Positions 1-16,000 of a DNA stretch of 64,000 bases are shown one piece after another. The notes under the pieces were generated by a model, which worked only from the letters and a program-made list of their open reading frames with translations, searched no databases and was not told the DNA's origin. Origin of the DNA: Mallotus nudiflorus (taxonomy: Eukaryota > Streptophyta > Magnoliopsida > Malpighiales > Euphorbiaceae); NCBI GenBank assembly GCA_947683625.1, contig CANTUR010001083.1, positions 62,001-126,000 on the forward strand, in the 5' to 3' direction. How positions within the stretch are numbered: the stretch's first letter is position 1; every line of letters starts with the position of its first letter. The position numbers and the translations under genes are program-made.

Positions 1-1129
1 AAAGGTATTTGGGACTGAAGAAAAACCATTATAGATGAAGTTTATGGCCCCTATTATAGCCCTCTGATTCAGCTTTGATTTAATATATTATGGGCCCCAT
101 TGGTCAACCGATGCTGCCACGAACGTCCATTTGATGCCCAAGTGCGAAAGCCCACTTTATCAAATTTATGGGCCTAAACAAAGGTATTTGGGCCAGAAGC
201 TGACTACCTATAGACAAAGTTTATACCCACCATTATAGCCCTCTAAGTCAGCTTCGATTTGATATATTATAGGCCCTGTGGGTCAACCAATGCTGCCACA
301 AACGTCCATTTGATGCCCAAGTGCGAAAGCCCACTCTATCAGATTCATGGGCCTAAACAAAGGTAATTGGTCCCAAAGACAAATCGCTATAAATGAAGTT
401 CATAGGCCCCATTATAGCCCCTTGATTCAGCTTTAATTTGATATATTGTGAGCTCCGTGGCTCAACCGATGCTGCCACGAACGTCCATTTGAAGCCCAAG
501 TGCGAAAGCCCACTTTATCAAATTCATAGGCCTAAACAAAGGTAACTGTGCCTGAAGAAAAACTGCTATAGACGAAGTTTATAGCCCTATTAAAGCCCTC
601 TGATTCAACTTTGATTTCAAATATTATGGGCCCCGTGGGTCAACTGATGCTACCACGAATGTCCATTTGAAGTCCAAGTGCGAAAGCACACTCTATCAAA
701 TCCATGGGCCTACATAAATATATTTGGCCCCGAAGATAGCCTGCTATAGATGTAGTTTATAGCCCCCACTATAGCCCTCTAATTCAGCTTCAATTTTATA
801 TATTATGGTCCTTGTGGGTCAACCGATGCTCCCACGAACGTCCATTTGAAGCCCAAGTGAGAAAGCCCATTCTATCAAATCCATGGGCCTAAACAAATGT
901 ACTTTGGCCCGAAGAAAAAATGCTATAGATGAAAATTAAAACCCCTATTATAGCCCTCAGATTCAACTTCGATTTGAAATATTATGGGCCCCGTGGGTCA
1001 ACCGATGCTACTACAAACGTCCATTTGAGGCCCAAGTGCGAAAGCCCACTCTATCAAATTCATGGGCCTAAACAAAGGTATTTAGGCCTAAAGACAAACC
1101 CCTATAGATGAAGTTTATAGCCCCCATTT

Positions 1130-4100
1130 TAGCCCTCTTAGTCAGCTTCGATTTGATAAATTATGGGCTCCGTGGGTCAACCGATACTGCCATGAACATC
1201 CATTGAAAGCCAAAGTGCGAAATCCCACTCTATCAATTTCATGGACCTAAACAAAGGTATTTGGGCCCGAAGACGAACTGCAATAGACAAAGTTTATAGC
1301 CCCTATTATAGCTCTCTGAGTCAGCTTCTATTTGATATATTATGGGGCCCCGTGGGTCAACCGATGCTGCCATGAATGTCCATTTGAGACCCAAGTATGA
1401 AAGGCCACTCTATCAAATTCATGGGCCTAAACAAAGGTATTTAGGCTCAAAGACAAACCGCTATAGATGAAGTTTATAGCATCCATCTTAGCCCTCTGAT
1501 TCAGCTTCGATTTGATAAATTATGGGCTCCATGGGTCAACCGATGCTGCCACGAACATCCATTTGAAGCCCAAGTGTGAACACCCAATCTATCAATTTCA
1601 TGGGCCTAAACAAAGATATTTGGGCCCGAAGACAAACCGCTATAGACAAAGTTTATAGCCCCCATTATAGCCCTCTGAGTCAGCTTCGATTTGATATACT
1701 ATTAGCCACGTGGATCAACCGATGCTACCACGAATGTCCATTTGAGACCTAAGTGTGAAAGCCCACTCTATCAAATTCATGGGCCTAAACAAAGCTATTT
1801 AGGCCCGAAGACAAACTGTTATAGATGAAGTTTATAGCCCCCATCTTAGACATCTGAGTCAGCTTCAATTTGATAAATTATGGGCTCCGTGGGTCAACCG
1901 ACGCTGCCACGAACGTCCATTTAAAGCCCAAGTGCGAACTCTCACTCTATCAATTTCATGGGCCTAAACAAAGATATTTGGGCCCGAAGACAAACCGCTA
2001 TAGATGAAGATTATAGCCCCTATTATAGCCCTCTGAATCAGCTTTGATTTGATATATTATGGGCCCCATGGGTCAACCGATGTTGCCACGAACGTCCATT
2101 TGAGACCCAAGTGTGAAAGCCCACTCTACCAAATTCATGGGCCTAAACAAAGGTATTTAGGCCCGAAGACAAACCGCTATAGATGAAGTTTATAGCCCCT
2201 ATATTAGCCCTCTAGGTCATCTTTGATTTGATAAATTATGGTGTCCATGGGTCAATCGATGCTGCCATGAACGTCCATTTGAAGCCCAAGTGCGAACTCC
2301 CACTATCAATTTCATGGGCCTAAACAAAGATATTTGGGCCCGAAGATAAACCGCTATATATGAAGATTATAGCCCCTATTATAGCTCTTTGAGTCAGCTT
2401 CATTTTGATATATTATGGGCCCCCTGGGTCAACTGATGCTACCACGAACATCCATTTAAGACCTAAGTGTGAAAGCCCACTCTATCAAATTCATAGGCCT
2501 AAACAAAGGCATTTAGGCCCGAAGACAAACCGCTATAGATGAAGTTTATAGCCCCCATATTAGCCCTCTGGGTCAGCTTCAATTTGATAAATTATGGGTT
2601 CTGTGGATCAACTGATGCTGCCACGAACGTCCATTTGAAGCCAAAGGGCAAAATCCTAGTCTATCAATTTAATGGGCTAAAACTATGGTAATAGTGCTCG
2701 AAGACAAACTATTATAAATGAAGTTTATAGCCCCTATTATAGCCATCTGATTTAGATTCAATTTGATATATTATGGGCCCCGTGGGTCAACCGATGCTGC
2801 CACGAACGTCCATTTGAGACTCAAGTGTGGAAGCCCATTCTATCAAATTCATGGGCCTAAACAAAGGTATTTAGGCTCGAAGACAAACTGCTATAGATGA
2901 AGTTTATAGCCCCCATATTAGCCCTCTGGGTCAACTTCAATTTGATAAATTATGGGCTCCGTGGGTCAACCGATGCTGCCACGAATGTCCATTTGAAGCC
3001 CAAGTGCGAACTCCCACTCTATCAATTTCATGGGCCAAAACAAAGATATTTGGGCCTGAAGACAAACTGCTATAGATGAAGATTATAGCCCTTATTATAG
3101 CCCTCTGAGTTAGCTTCGATTTGATATATTATGGCCCCCGTGGGTCAACCGATGCTACCATGAACGTCCATTTAAGACCCAAGTGTGAAAGCCCACTCTA
3201 TCAAATTCATGGGCCTAAACAAAGGCATTTAGGCCCAAAGACAAACCGCTATAGATGAAGTTTATAGCCCCCATATTAGCCATCTAGGTCAGCTTCGATT
3301 TGATAAAGTATGGGCTCCGTGGTTCAACTAATGTTGCCACGAATGTCCATTTGAAGCCCAAGGGCGAAATCCTAGTCTATCAATTTCATGGGCCAAAACA
3401 ATGGTAATAGTGCCCGAAGACAAACTGTTATAAATGAAGTTTATAGCCCCTATTATAGCCATCTGATTCAGCTTTAATTTGACATATTATGGGTTTCGTG
3501 GATCAACCGATGCTGCCATGAACGTCCATTTGAAGCCCAAGTGTGAAAGCCCACTCTATCAAATTCATGGGCTTAAACAAAGCTATCTTGGCCCGAATAC
3601 AAATCGCTATAGATGACGTTTATGGCCCCCATTATAGCCCTCTGAGTCAGCTTCGATTTGATAAATTATGGGCTCCGTGGGTCAACCGACGCTGCCACGA
3701 ACGTCCATTTAAAGCCCAAGTGCGAACACCTACTCTATCAATTTCATAGGCCTAAACAAAGATCTTTGGGCCCGAAGACAAACCACTATAGATGAAGATT
3801 ATAGCCCCTATTATAGCCCTATGAGTCAGTTTTGATTTGATATATTATGGGCCCCATGGGTCAACCAATGCTGCCACGAACGTCAATTTGAGACTCAAGT
3901 GTGAAAGCCCACTCTATCAAATTCATGGGCCTAAACAAAGGTATTTAGGCCCGAAGACAAACCGCTATAGATGAATTTTATAGCCCCCATATTAGCCCTT
4001 TGGGTCAGCTTTGATTTGATAAATTATGGGCTCCGTGGGTCAACCGATGCTGCTACGAACATCCATTTGAAGCCCAAGTACGAACTCCCACTCTATCAAT

Positions 4101-4550
4101 TTCATGGGCCTAAACAAAGATATTTGGGCCCGAAGATAAACCACTATAGATGAAGATTATAGCCCCTATTATTGCCCTCTGAGTCAACTTCGCTTTGATA
4201 TATTATGGGCCCTATGGGTCTACTGATGCTGCCACGAACGTCCATTTGAGACCCAAGTGTGAAAGCCCACTCTATCAAATTCATGGGCCTAAACAAAAGC
4301 ATTTAGGCTCGAAGATAAACCGCTATAGATGAAGTTTATAGCCCCCATATTAGCCCTCTAGGTTAGCTTGGATTTGATAAATTATGGGCCCCATGGGTCA
4401 ACTGATGCTGCCACGAACGTCCATTTGAAGCCTAAGGGCGAAATCCCAGTCTATCAATTTCATGGGCCAAAACTATGGTAATAGTGCCCGAAGACAAACC
4501 GTTATAAATGAAGTTTATAGCCCCTATTATAGCCATTTGATTCAGCTTTA
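1130..4550 (+). repeat. Dimeric (about 358-bp) higher-order section of the satellite
   Basis: Two monomer types alternate. One has GATAAATTATGGG in place of GATATATTATGGG, with CCCCCATATTAGCCCTC nearby. The other keeps GATATATTATGGG and has GATGAAGATTATAGCCCC and GTGCGAACTCCCAC. The GATAAATTATGGG form recurs near 1153, 1510, 1873, 2227, 2587, 2945, 3302, 3657, 4015 and 4374, steps of about 358 bp or two monomers. A third variant containing GGTAATAGTGC (near 2690, 3400 and 4475) replaces some dimer members. This indicates local amplification of a two-monomer unit, later disturbed. Confidence 0.8.
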
Positions 4551-7500
4551 ATTTGATATATTATGGGCTCCGTGGATCAACCGATGCTGCGATGAACGTC
4601 CATTTGAAGCCCAAGTGTGAAAGCCCACTCTATTTAATGCATGGGCCTCAACAAAGGCATTTGCGCCCAAAGACAAACTGCTATAGATGAAGTTTATAGC
4701 ACCCATTATACCCCTCTAATTTTGCTTCAATTTGATATATTATGGGCTCCATGGGTCAACCGATGCTGCCACAAACATCCAATTGAAGCTCAAGTATGAA
4801 AGCCCACTCTATCAAATTCATGTGCCTAAACAAAAATATTTGGACCCGAAGATGATCCATTATAGATGAAGTTTATAGCCCCCATTATAGCCCTCTAATT
4901 TAGCTTCGATTTGATATATTAGGGCCCCGTGGGTCAGCCGAAGCTACCACGAACGTCCATTTGAAGCCCAAGTTCAAAAGCCCACGCTATCAAATCCATT
5001 GGCCTACATAAAATTATTTGGGCTCGAGGATGGCCAAATATAAATGAAGTTTATAGCCCCCATTATAGCCCTCTAATTCAGCTTTGATTTGATATATGAT
5101 GGGCACCATGGGTCAACGCATGCTGCCACAGACGTCCATTTGAAGCCCAAGTGCGAAAGCCCAGTCTATCTAATGCATGGGCCTAAACAAAGGTATTTGG
5201 GCCCGAAGGCAAATCAATATAGATGAAGTTTATAGCCGCCATTATAGTCCTCTAACTCAGCTTTGATTTGATCTATTATGGGCCTTGTGGGTCAACCGAT
5301 GTTGCCACGAATGTCCATTTGAAGCCCAAGTGCAAAAGACCACTTTATCAAATTCATGGGCCTAAACAAACGTATTTGGGCCTAAAGACAAACCGTTATA
5401 GAGTAAGTTTATAGCCCCTATTATAGCCATCTGAGTTAGGTTTGATTTGATATATTATGGGCCCTATGGGTCAACCGATACTGCCACGAACGTCCATTTG
5501 AAGCCCATGTGCGAAAGCCTACTCTATCAAATTCATGGGACTAAACAAAGGTAATTGGGCCCGAAGATAAGCCGCTATGCATGAAGTTTATAGCCCTCAT
5601 TATAGCCCTCTGACTTAGCTTTGATTTGATATATTATGGGCCCCGTGGGTCAATCGATGCTGCCACGAACGTTCATTTGAAGCCCAAGTGCGAAAGCCCA
5701 CTCTATCAAATTCATGGGCCTAAATGAAGGTATTTGAGCCCGAAGAAAAATTGCTATAGATGAAGTTATAGCCCCCATTATAGCCCTCTGAGCCAGCTTT
5801 GATTTGATATATTATGGGCCTCATCAGTCAACCGATGCTGCCACGAACATCCATTTGAAGTCGAAGTGTGAAAGCCCACTCTATCAAATTCATAGGCCTA
5901 AATAAACGTATTTGGGCCCAAAGACAAACTGCTATAGATGAATTTTATAGCCCCCATTATAGCCCTCTGATTCAGCTTTGATTTCATATATTATAGGCCC
6001 TGTGGGTTAACCGATGCTGCCATGAACGTCCATTTGATGCCCAAGTACGAAAGCCCACACCATCAAATGCATGGGTCTAAACAAAGGTATTTGGGCCCAA
6101 AGACAAAGCGCTATAGATGAAGTTTATAGCCTCCATTATAGCCCTCTGAGATTTAATATATTATGGGCCTTGTGGGTCAACCGATGCTGCCACGAACGTC
6201 CATTTGAAGCCCAAGTGCAAAAGCCCACTCTATCAAAACCATGGGCCTAAACAAAAAGATTTGGGCCTGAAGAATGTCGTTATAGATGAATTTTATAGCA
6301 CCCATTATAGCACTTTGACTCAGCTTTGATTTGATATATTATAGGCCTTGTGGGTCAACCGATGCTACCACGAACATCCATTTGAAGCCCAGGTGTGAAA
6401 GCTGACTCTATCAAATTCATGGGCCTAAATAAAGGTAATTAGGCCCAAAGATAAACTGCTATAGACAAATTTTATAGACCCCATTATAGCCCTTTGATTC
6501 AACTTTTATTTAATACATTATGGGCTCCGTGGGTCAACCGATGCTGCCACGAACATCCATTTGTTGCCCAAGTTTGAAAGCCCACTCTATCAAATGCATG
6601 GGCCTAAACAAAGGTGTTTGGTCCCAAAGACAAACCGCTATAGATTAAGTTTATAGCCCCCATTATAACCCTCTGAGTCAGCTTCGATTTCATAAATTAT
6701 AGGCTCCGCGGGTTAACCTATGATGCCACGAACGTCCATTTGAAGTACATGTGCGCAAGCCCACTCTACCTAATCCATGGGCCTAAACAAAGTTATTTGG
6801 GCCAGAAGATAAGCCGCTATAAATGAAGTTTATACCCCCCATTATAGCCATCTGATTCAGCTTTGATTTGATATATTATGGGCTCCATGGGCCAACTGAT
6901 GCTGCCACGAACGCCCATTTGATGCCCAAGTGCGAAAGCCCACTCTATCAAATGCATGGGCCTAAACAAAGGTATTTGGACCCGAAGACAAACCGGTATA
7001 GATGAAGTTTATTTCCCCTACCATGGCTCTCTAAGTCAGATTCAATTTGATATATTATGGGTCCCGTGGGTCAATCGATGCTGCCATGAACGTCCATTTG
7101 AAGCCTAAGTACGAAAGCCCACTCTATCAAATCCATTGGCCTAAACAAAAAAATTTAGGCCCGAAGACGACCCGTTATAGATGAAGTTTATAGCCCCTAT
7201 TATAGCCCTCCGATTCAACTTCAATTTGATATATTAGGGCCCCGTGGGTCAATCAGTGCTGCCACAAACGTCCATTTAAAGCCCAAGTGCGAAAGCCAAC
7301 TCCATCAAATCCATTGGCCTAAACATAAATATTTGGGCTCGAAGACAGCCCGCTATAGATAAGTTTATAGCCCCTGTTATAGCCCTCTGATTCATCTTTG
7401 ATTTCTTTTATTATGGGCCCTATGGGTCAACCGATACTGCCACGAAGGTCCATTTGAAGCCCAAGTGTAAAAGCATACTCTGTCAAATCCATGGGCCTAA

Positions 7501-10096
7501 ACAAATGTATTTGGGCCCGTAGATAAATCGTTATAGACAAAGTTTATAGCCCCCATTATTGCCCTATGAGTTAGCTTCGATTTGATATATTCTGGGCTCC
7601 GTGGGCCAATCGATACTTTCACAAATGTCCATTTGAATCCTAAGTGCAGAAGCCCACTCTATCAAATCCATGGGCCTAAACATATGTATTTGGGCTCGAA
7701 GAAAAATCGCTATAGACAAAGTTTATAGCCCCTATTATAGCCCTCTGAGTCAACTTCAATTTGATATATTATGGGCCCTGTGGGTCAACCGATGCTACCA
7801 CGAACATCCATTTGAAAAATAAGTACAAAAGCCCAGTCTATCAAATTCATGGGCGTAAACAAAGGTATTTGGCCTCGAAGACAAACCACTATAGATGAAT
7901 TTTATAGTCCCCATTATAGCGCTCTGAGTCAGCTTTGATTTGATATATTATGGGCCCCGTGGGTCAACTGATGCTGCCATGAATGTCTATTTGAAGCCCA
8001 AGTACGAAAGCCCACTCTATCAAATCCATGGGCCTAAACAAAGGTATTTGGGCCTGAAGAAAAACCGTTATAGATAAAGTTTATAGCCCCCATTTTGGCC
8101 CTCTGATTTAGCTTCGATTTGATATATTATGGGCCTCGTGGTTCAACTGATGCTGCCACGAACGTCCATTTGAAGCCCAAGTGTGAAGGCCCACTCTATT
8201 AAATTCATGCGCCTAAACAAAGGTATTTGGTCCCGAAGCCAAACCACAATAGAAGAATTTCATAGCCCCCGTTATATCCCTCTGAGTTAGCTTCAATTTG
8301 ATATATTATCGATTCTGTGGGTCAACCGATGCTACCATGAATGTCCATTTGAAGCCCAAGAGCGCAAGCCCACTCTATCAAATCCATGGGCCTAAACAAA
8401 GGTATTTGGGCCCGAAGACAAACCGCTATAGATGAATTCTATAGCCCCCATTATAGCCCTCTGAGTCAGCTTTGATTTGATATATTATGGGCTCCGTGGG
8501 TCAACCGATGCTGCCACGAATGTCCATTTGAAGCCCAAGTGCGAAAGCCCACTCTATCAAATCCATGGGCCTAAACAAAGGTAATTGGGCCCGAAGATAA
8601 ATTGCTATAGATGAAGTTTATAGCCCCCATTATAGTCCTCTGAGTGAGCTTCAATTTGATATATTAAGGTCCCCGTGGGTCAACCGATGCTGCCACGAAT
8701 GTCCATTTGAAGCCCAAGTGCGAAAGCCTACTCTATTAAATTAATGGCCTTAAAGAAAGGTAATTGTGCCTCAAGAAAAATCGCTACAAATGAAGTTTAT
8801 AGCCCCTATTATAGCCCTCTAATTTAGCTTTGAGTTGATATATTATGGGCCCCGTGCGTCAACCGACGTTGCTGCGAACGTCCATTTGAAGCCCAAGTGT
8901 GAAAGCCTACTCTATTAAGTTCATGTGCCTAAACAAAGATATTTGGTCTTGAAGCCAAACCACAATAGAGGAATTTCATAGCCCCCATTATATCCCTCTG
9001 AGTTAGCTTTGATTTGATATATTATCAGCTCCGTGGGTCAACCGATGCTACCACGAATGTCCATTTGAAGCCCAAGTGCACAAGCCCACTCTATCAAATC
9101 CATGGGCCTAAACAAAGGTTTTTGGGCACGAAGACAAATCGCTATAGATGAAGTCTATTGCCCCCATTATAGCCCTCTGAGTCAACTTTGATTTGATATA
9201 TTATGGGCTCCGTGGGTCAACCGATGCTGCCACGAACGTCCATTTGAAGGCCAAGTCCGAAAGCCCACCCTATCAAATTCATGGGCCAAAACAAAGGTAT
9301 TTGGGTCCGAAGACAAACCGTTATAGATGAAGTTTATATTTCCCATTATAGCGCTCTGATTCAGCTTTGATTTGATATATTATGGGCCCCGTGGGTCAAT
9401 CGATGCTGCCACGAACATCCATTCAAAGACCAAGTGTGAAAGCCCACTCTATCAAATGCATGGGCCTAAAAAAAAGTATTCATGCCTGAACACAAGCCGC
9501 TATAGATGAAGTTTATATTTCCCATTATAGCCCTCTAATTCAGCTTCAATTTGATATATTATGGGCCTTGTCGGTCAACCGATACTGCCATGAATGTCCA
9601 TTTGAAGCCCAAGTACGAAGTCCCACTCTATCAAATGTATGGGCATAAACAAGGGTATTTCGGCTAGAAGAAAAACCACTATAGAGAAAGTTTATAGCCC
9701 CCATTATAGCCCTCTGAGTTAGCTTCAATTTGATATATTATGGGCCCCACGGGTCAACCGATGTTGGCATGAACGTCCATTTGAAGCCCAAGTACGAAAG
9801 CCCACTCTATCAAATCCATGGGCCTACACAAAAATATTTCGGCCTAAAGACGGCCCGCTATAAATAAGTTTATAGCCCCCATTATAGCCCTTTGGTTCAT
9901 TTTTGATTTGATATATTATGGGCCCCGTGCATCAACCAATGTTGCCACGAACGTCAATTTGAAGCCCAAGTGCGAAAGCCCACTCTATCAAATCCATGGG
10001 CCTACACAAAAATATTTCGCCCCGAAGATGGCCCGCTATAGATAAGTTTATACCCCCCATTATAGCCCTCTGTTTCATTCTTTATTTGATATATTA

Positions 10097-13000
10097 CAGG
10101 CCCCGTGGGTCAACTAATGCTGCCACAAATGTCCATTTGAAGCCTAAGTACGAAAGCCCACTCTATCAAATGCATGGGCCTAAACAAAGGTACTTGGGCC
10201 CGAAGACAAACCGCTATAGATAAATTTTATATTCCCCATTATAGCCCTCTAATTCAGCTTCGATTGATATATTATGGGCCCCGTGGGTCAATCGATGCTA
10301 CCATGAACGTCCATTTAAAGCCCAAGTGTGAAAGCCCACTCTATTAAATGCATGGGCATAAACAAAGGTATTTGGGCCAGAAGAAAAACCACTATAGACA
10401 AAGTTTATAGCCCCATTATAGCCCTCTGATTTAGCTTCGATTTGATATATTATGGGCCCTATGGGTCAACTGATGTTGCCACAAACTTCCATTCGAAGCC
10501 CAAGTGCAAAACACCCACTTTATCAAATCCATAGGCCTACACAAAAATATTTTGGCCCGAAGATGGGCCGTTATAGATAAGTTTATAGCCCCCATTATAG
10601 CCTTCTGGTTGATTTTTGATTTGATATATTATGGGCCCCATGGGTCAACCGATGCTGCCACGAACGTCCATTTGAAGCCCATGTGCGAAAGCCCACTCTA
10701 TCAAATGCGTGGGCCTAAACAAAGGTATTTGGGCCCAAAGACAAACTGCTATAGATGAAGTTTATATTTCCCTTTATAGCCCTCTGATTCAGCTTTGATT
10801 TGATATATTATGAGCCCTGTGTGTCAACTGATGCTGCCACGAATGTCCATTTGAAGCTCAAGTGCGAAAGCCCACTCTATCAAATGCATGGGCATAAACA
10901 AAGGTATTTGGGCCAGAAGAAAAACACTATAGACAAAGTTTCTAGCCCCCATTATAGCCCTCTGAGTTAGCTTCGATTTCATATACTATGGGCCTCGTGG
11001 GTCAACCGATGCTGCCATGAACTTCCATTTGAAGCCCAAGTATAAAAGCCCACTCCATCAAATCAATGGGCCTACACAAAATATTTCTACCCGAAAACGG
11101 CCCGCTATAGATAAGTTTTTAGCCCCCATTATAGTGTTTTATTTCATTTTCAATTTGATATATTATGGGCCCTATGGGTCAACCGATGCTGCCACTAACG
11201 TCCATTTGGAGCCCATGTGTGAAAGCCCACTCTATCAAATTCATGGGCTTAAACAAAGGTGTTTGGGCCCGAAGATAAACTGCTATAGATGAAGTTTATA
11301 GCCCCCATTATAGCCCTCTTAGTAATCTTCTATTTGATATATTATGGGCTTCGTGGGTCAACCGATGCTGCCACGAACGTCCATTTGAAGGCCATGTGCG
11401 AAAGCCTACTCTATCAAATTCATGGGCCTAAATAAAGGTATTTGGGCCCGAAGACTAACTGCTATAGATGAATTTTATATTTTCCATTATAGCCCTCTGA
11501 TTCAACTTTGATTTGATATATAATGAGCCCCGTACGTCAACTGATGCTGCCAAGAACGTCCATTTGAAGCCCAAGTGCGAAGCCCACTCTATCAAATGCA
11601 TGTGTATAAACAAAGGTATTTTGGCCAGAAGAAAAACCACTATAGGCAAATTTTATATTCCCTATTATAGCCCTCTAAGTTAGCTTCGATTTGATATATT
11701 ATGGGCCCCGTGGGTCAACCGATGCTGCCACGAATGTCCATTTCAAGCCCAAGTGTGAAAGCCCACTCTATCAAATCCTTGGGCCTACCCAAAAAAATTT
11801 TGGCCCGAAAATGGCCCGCTATAGATAAGTTTATACCCCCCATTATAGCCCTCTATTTCATTTTTGATTTGATATATTATGGGTCCCGTGGGTCAACCGA
11901 TGCTGCCACGAACGTCCATTTGAAGCCCAAGTGCGAAAGCCCACTCTATCAAATGCATGGGCCTAAAGAAAAGTATTTAGGCCCGATGACAAACTGCTAT
12001 AGATGAAGTTTATATTCCCCATTGTAGCCCTCTGAGTCAGCTTCGATTTGATATATCATGGGCTCCGTGGGTCAACCGACGTTGCCACGTACGTCCATTT
12101 GAAGCCCAAGTGCGAAAGTCCACACTATCAAATTCATGGGCCTAAACAAAGGTATTTATGCCAGAAGAAAAACCACTATAGACAAAGTTTATTCCCCCAT
12201 TATAGCCCTCTGAGCCAGCTTTGATTTGATATATTATGGGCTCCGTGGGTCAACCGATGCTGCCACCAACGTCCATTTGAAGCCCAAGTGCGAAAGACTA
12301 CTCTATAAAATCCATGGGCCTAAACAAAGGTATTTGGGCCCAAAGACAAACCGTTATAGATGAAGTTTATAGCCCCCAATATATCTCTCTCAGTCAGCTT
12401 CGATTTGATATATTACGGGCCCCGTGGGTCAACTAATGCTGCCACGAACGTCCATTTGAAGCCCATGTAAGAAAGCCCACTCTATCGAATGCATGGGCCT
12501 AAACAAAGGTACTTGGGCCCGAAGACAAACCTTTATAGATGAAGTTTATATTCCCCATTATAGCCCTCTAATTCAACTTTGATTGATATATTATGGGCCC
12601 CGTGGGTCAACCGATGCTACCATGAACGTCCATTTAAAGCCCAAGTGTGAAAGCCCACTCTATTAAATGCATGGGCATAAACAAAGGTATTTGGGCCAGA
12701 AGAAAAACCACTATAGACAAAGTTTATAGCCCCATTATAGCCCTCTGAGTTAGCTTCGATTTGATATATTATGGGCCCTGTGGGTCAACTGATGTTGCCA
12801 TAAACTTCCATTCGAAGCCCAAGTGCAAAACACCCACTCTATCAAATCCATGGGCCTACACAAAAATATTTCAGCCCGAAGATGGGCCACTATAGATAAG
12901 TTTATAGCCCCCATTATAGCCTTCTAGTTGATTTTTGATTTGATATATTATGGGCCCTGTGAGTCAATCGATGCTGCCACGAACGTCCATTTGAAGCCCA

Positions 13001-16000
13001 TGTGCGAAAGCCCACTCTATCAAATGCGTGGTCCTAAATAAAGGTATTTGGGCCCGAAGACAAACCGCTATAGATGAAGTTTATATTTCCCTTTATAGCC
13101 CTCTGATTCAGCTTTGATTTGATATATTATGGGACATGTGTGTCAACTGATGCTGCCACGAACATCCATTTGAAGCTCAAGTGCGAAAGCCCATTCTATC
13201 AAATGCATGGGCATAAACAAAGGTATTTGGGCCAGAAGAAAAACCACTATAGACAAAGTTTCTAGCCCCCATTATAGCCCTCTGATTTAGCTTCGATTTC
13301 ATATACTATGGGCCTCGTGGGTCAACCGATGCTGCCATGAACTTCCATTTAAAGCACAAGTATAAAAGCCCACTCTATCAAATCAATGGGCCTACACAAA
13401 ATATTTCTACCCGAAAATGGCCCGCTATAGATAAGTTTTTAGCCCCCATTATAGTGCTCTATTTCATTTTCGATTTGATATATTATGGGCCCCGTGGGTC
13501 AACCGATGCTACCACTAACGTCCATTTAGAGCCAATGTGTGAAAGCCCACTCTATCAAATTCATGGGCTTAAACAAAGGTGTTTGGGCCCGAAGATAAAC
13601 TGCTATAGATGAAGTTTATAGCCCCCATTATAGCCCTCTTAGCCATCTTCGATTTGATATATTATGGGCTCCGTGGGTCAACCGATGCTGCCACGAACGT
13701 CCATTTGAAGGCCATGTGCGAAAGCCCACTCTATCAAATTCATGGGCCTAAATAAAGGTATTTGGGCCCGAAGACTAACTGCTATAGATGAATTTTATAT
13801 TTCCCATTATAGCCCTCTGATTCAACTTTGATTTGATATATAATGAGCCCCGTACGTCAATCGATGCTGCCAAGAACGTCCACTTGAAGCCTAAGTGCGA
13901 AGCCCACTCTATCAAATGCATATGCATAAACAAAGGTATCTGGGCCAGAAGAAAAACCTCTAAAGACAAATTTTATATCCCCTATTATAGCCCTCTAAGT
14001 TAGCTTCGATTTAATATATTATGGGCCCCATGGGTCAACTGATGCTGCCATGAATGTCCATTTCAAGCCCAAGTGCGAAAGCCCACTCTATCAAATCCTT
14101 GGGCCTACATAAAAATATTTCGGCCTGAAAATGGCCCGCTATAGATAAGTTTATACCCCCCATTATAGCCCTCTATTTCATTTTCAATTTGATATATTAT
14201 GGGTCCCGTGGGTCAACCGATGTCGCCACGAACGTCCATTTAAAGCCTAAGTGCGAAAGCCCACTCTATCAAATGCATGGGCCTAAAGAAAAGTATTTGG
14301 GCCCGAAGACAAACTGCTATAGATGAATTTTATATTCCCCATTGTAGCCGTTTGAGTCAGCTTTGATTTGATATATTATGGGCTCCGTGGGTCAACCAAT
14401 GTTGCCACGTATGTCCATTTGAAGCCCAAGTGCGAAAGTTCACACTATCAAATTCATGGGCCTAAACAAAGGTATTTGCGCCAGAAGAAAAACCACTATA
14501 GAAAAAGTTTATTCCCCTATTATAGCCCTCTGAGCCAGCTTTGATTTGATATATTATGGGCTCCGTGGGTTAACCGATGCTGCCACCAACGTCCATTTGA
14601 AGCCCAAGTGCGAAAGACTACTCTATCAAATCCATGGGCCTAAATAAAGGTATTTGGGCCAAAGACAAATCGCTATAGATGAAGTTTATAGCCCCCAATA
14701 TATCTCTCTCAGTCAACTTCGATTTGATATATTACGGGCCCCGTGGGTCAACTAATGCTGCCACGAACGTCCATTTGAAGCCCATGTAAGAAATCCCACT
14801 CTATCAAATGCATGGGCCTAAACAAAGGTACTTGGGCCCGAAGACAAACCGCTATAGATGAATTTTATATTCCCCATTATAGCCCTCTAATTCAGCTTCG
14901 ATTGATATATTATGGGCCCCGTGGGTCAACCGATGCTACCATGAACGTCCATTTAAAGCCCAAGTGTGAAAGCCCACTCTATTAAATGCATGGGCATAAA
15001 CAAAGGTATTTGGGCCAGAAGAAAAACCACTATAGACAAAGTTTATAGCCCCATTATAGCCCTCTGAGTTAGCTTCGATTTGATATATTATGGGCCCCGT
15101 GGGTCAACTGATGTTGCCACAAACTTCCATTCGAAGCCCAAGTGCAAAACACCCACTCTATCAAATCCATGGGCCTACACAAAAATATTTCGGCCCAAAG
15201 ATGGGCCGTTATAGATAAGTTTATAGCCCCCATTATAGCCTTCTGGTTGATTTTTGATTTGATATATTATGGGCCCCGTGGGTCAACCGATGCTGCCACG
15301 AACGTCCATTTGAAGCCCATGTGTGAAAGCCCACTCTATCAAATGCGTGGGCCTAAACAAAGGTATTTCGGCCCGAAGATAAACCGCTATAGATGAAGTT
15401 TATATTTCCCTTTATAGCCCTCTGAGTCAGCTTTGATTTGATATATTATGGGCCTTGTGTGTCAACTGATGCTGCCATTAACGTCCATTTGAAGCTCAAG
15501 TGCGAAAGCCCACTCTATCAAATGCATGTGCATAAACAAAGGTATTTGGGCCATAAGAAAAACCACTATAGACAAAGTTTCTAGCCCCCATTATAGCCCT
15601 CTGAGTTAGCTTCGATTTCATATACTATGGGCCTCGTGGGTCAACCGATGCTGCCATGAACTTCCATTTGAAGCCCAAGTATAAAAGCCCACTCCATCAA
15701 ATCAATGGGCCTACACAAAATATTTCTACCCGAAAATGGCCTACTATAGATAAGTTATTAGCCCCCATTATAGTGCTCTATTTCATTTTCGATTTGATAT
15801 ATTATGGGCCCCGTGGGTCAACCGATGCTGCCACTAACGTCCATTTGGAGCCCATGTGTGAAAGCCCACTCTATCAAATTCATGGGCTTAAACAAAGGTG
15901 TTTGGGCCCGAAGATAAACTGCTATAGATGAAGTTTATAGCCCCTATTATAGCCCTATTATTCATCTTCGATTTGACATATTATGGGCTTCGTGGGTCAA

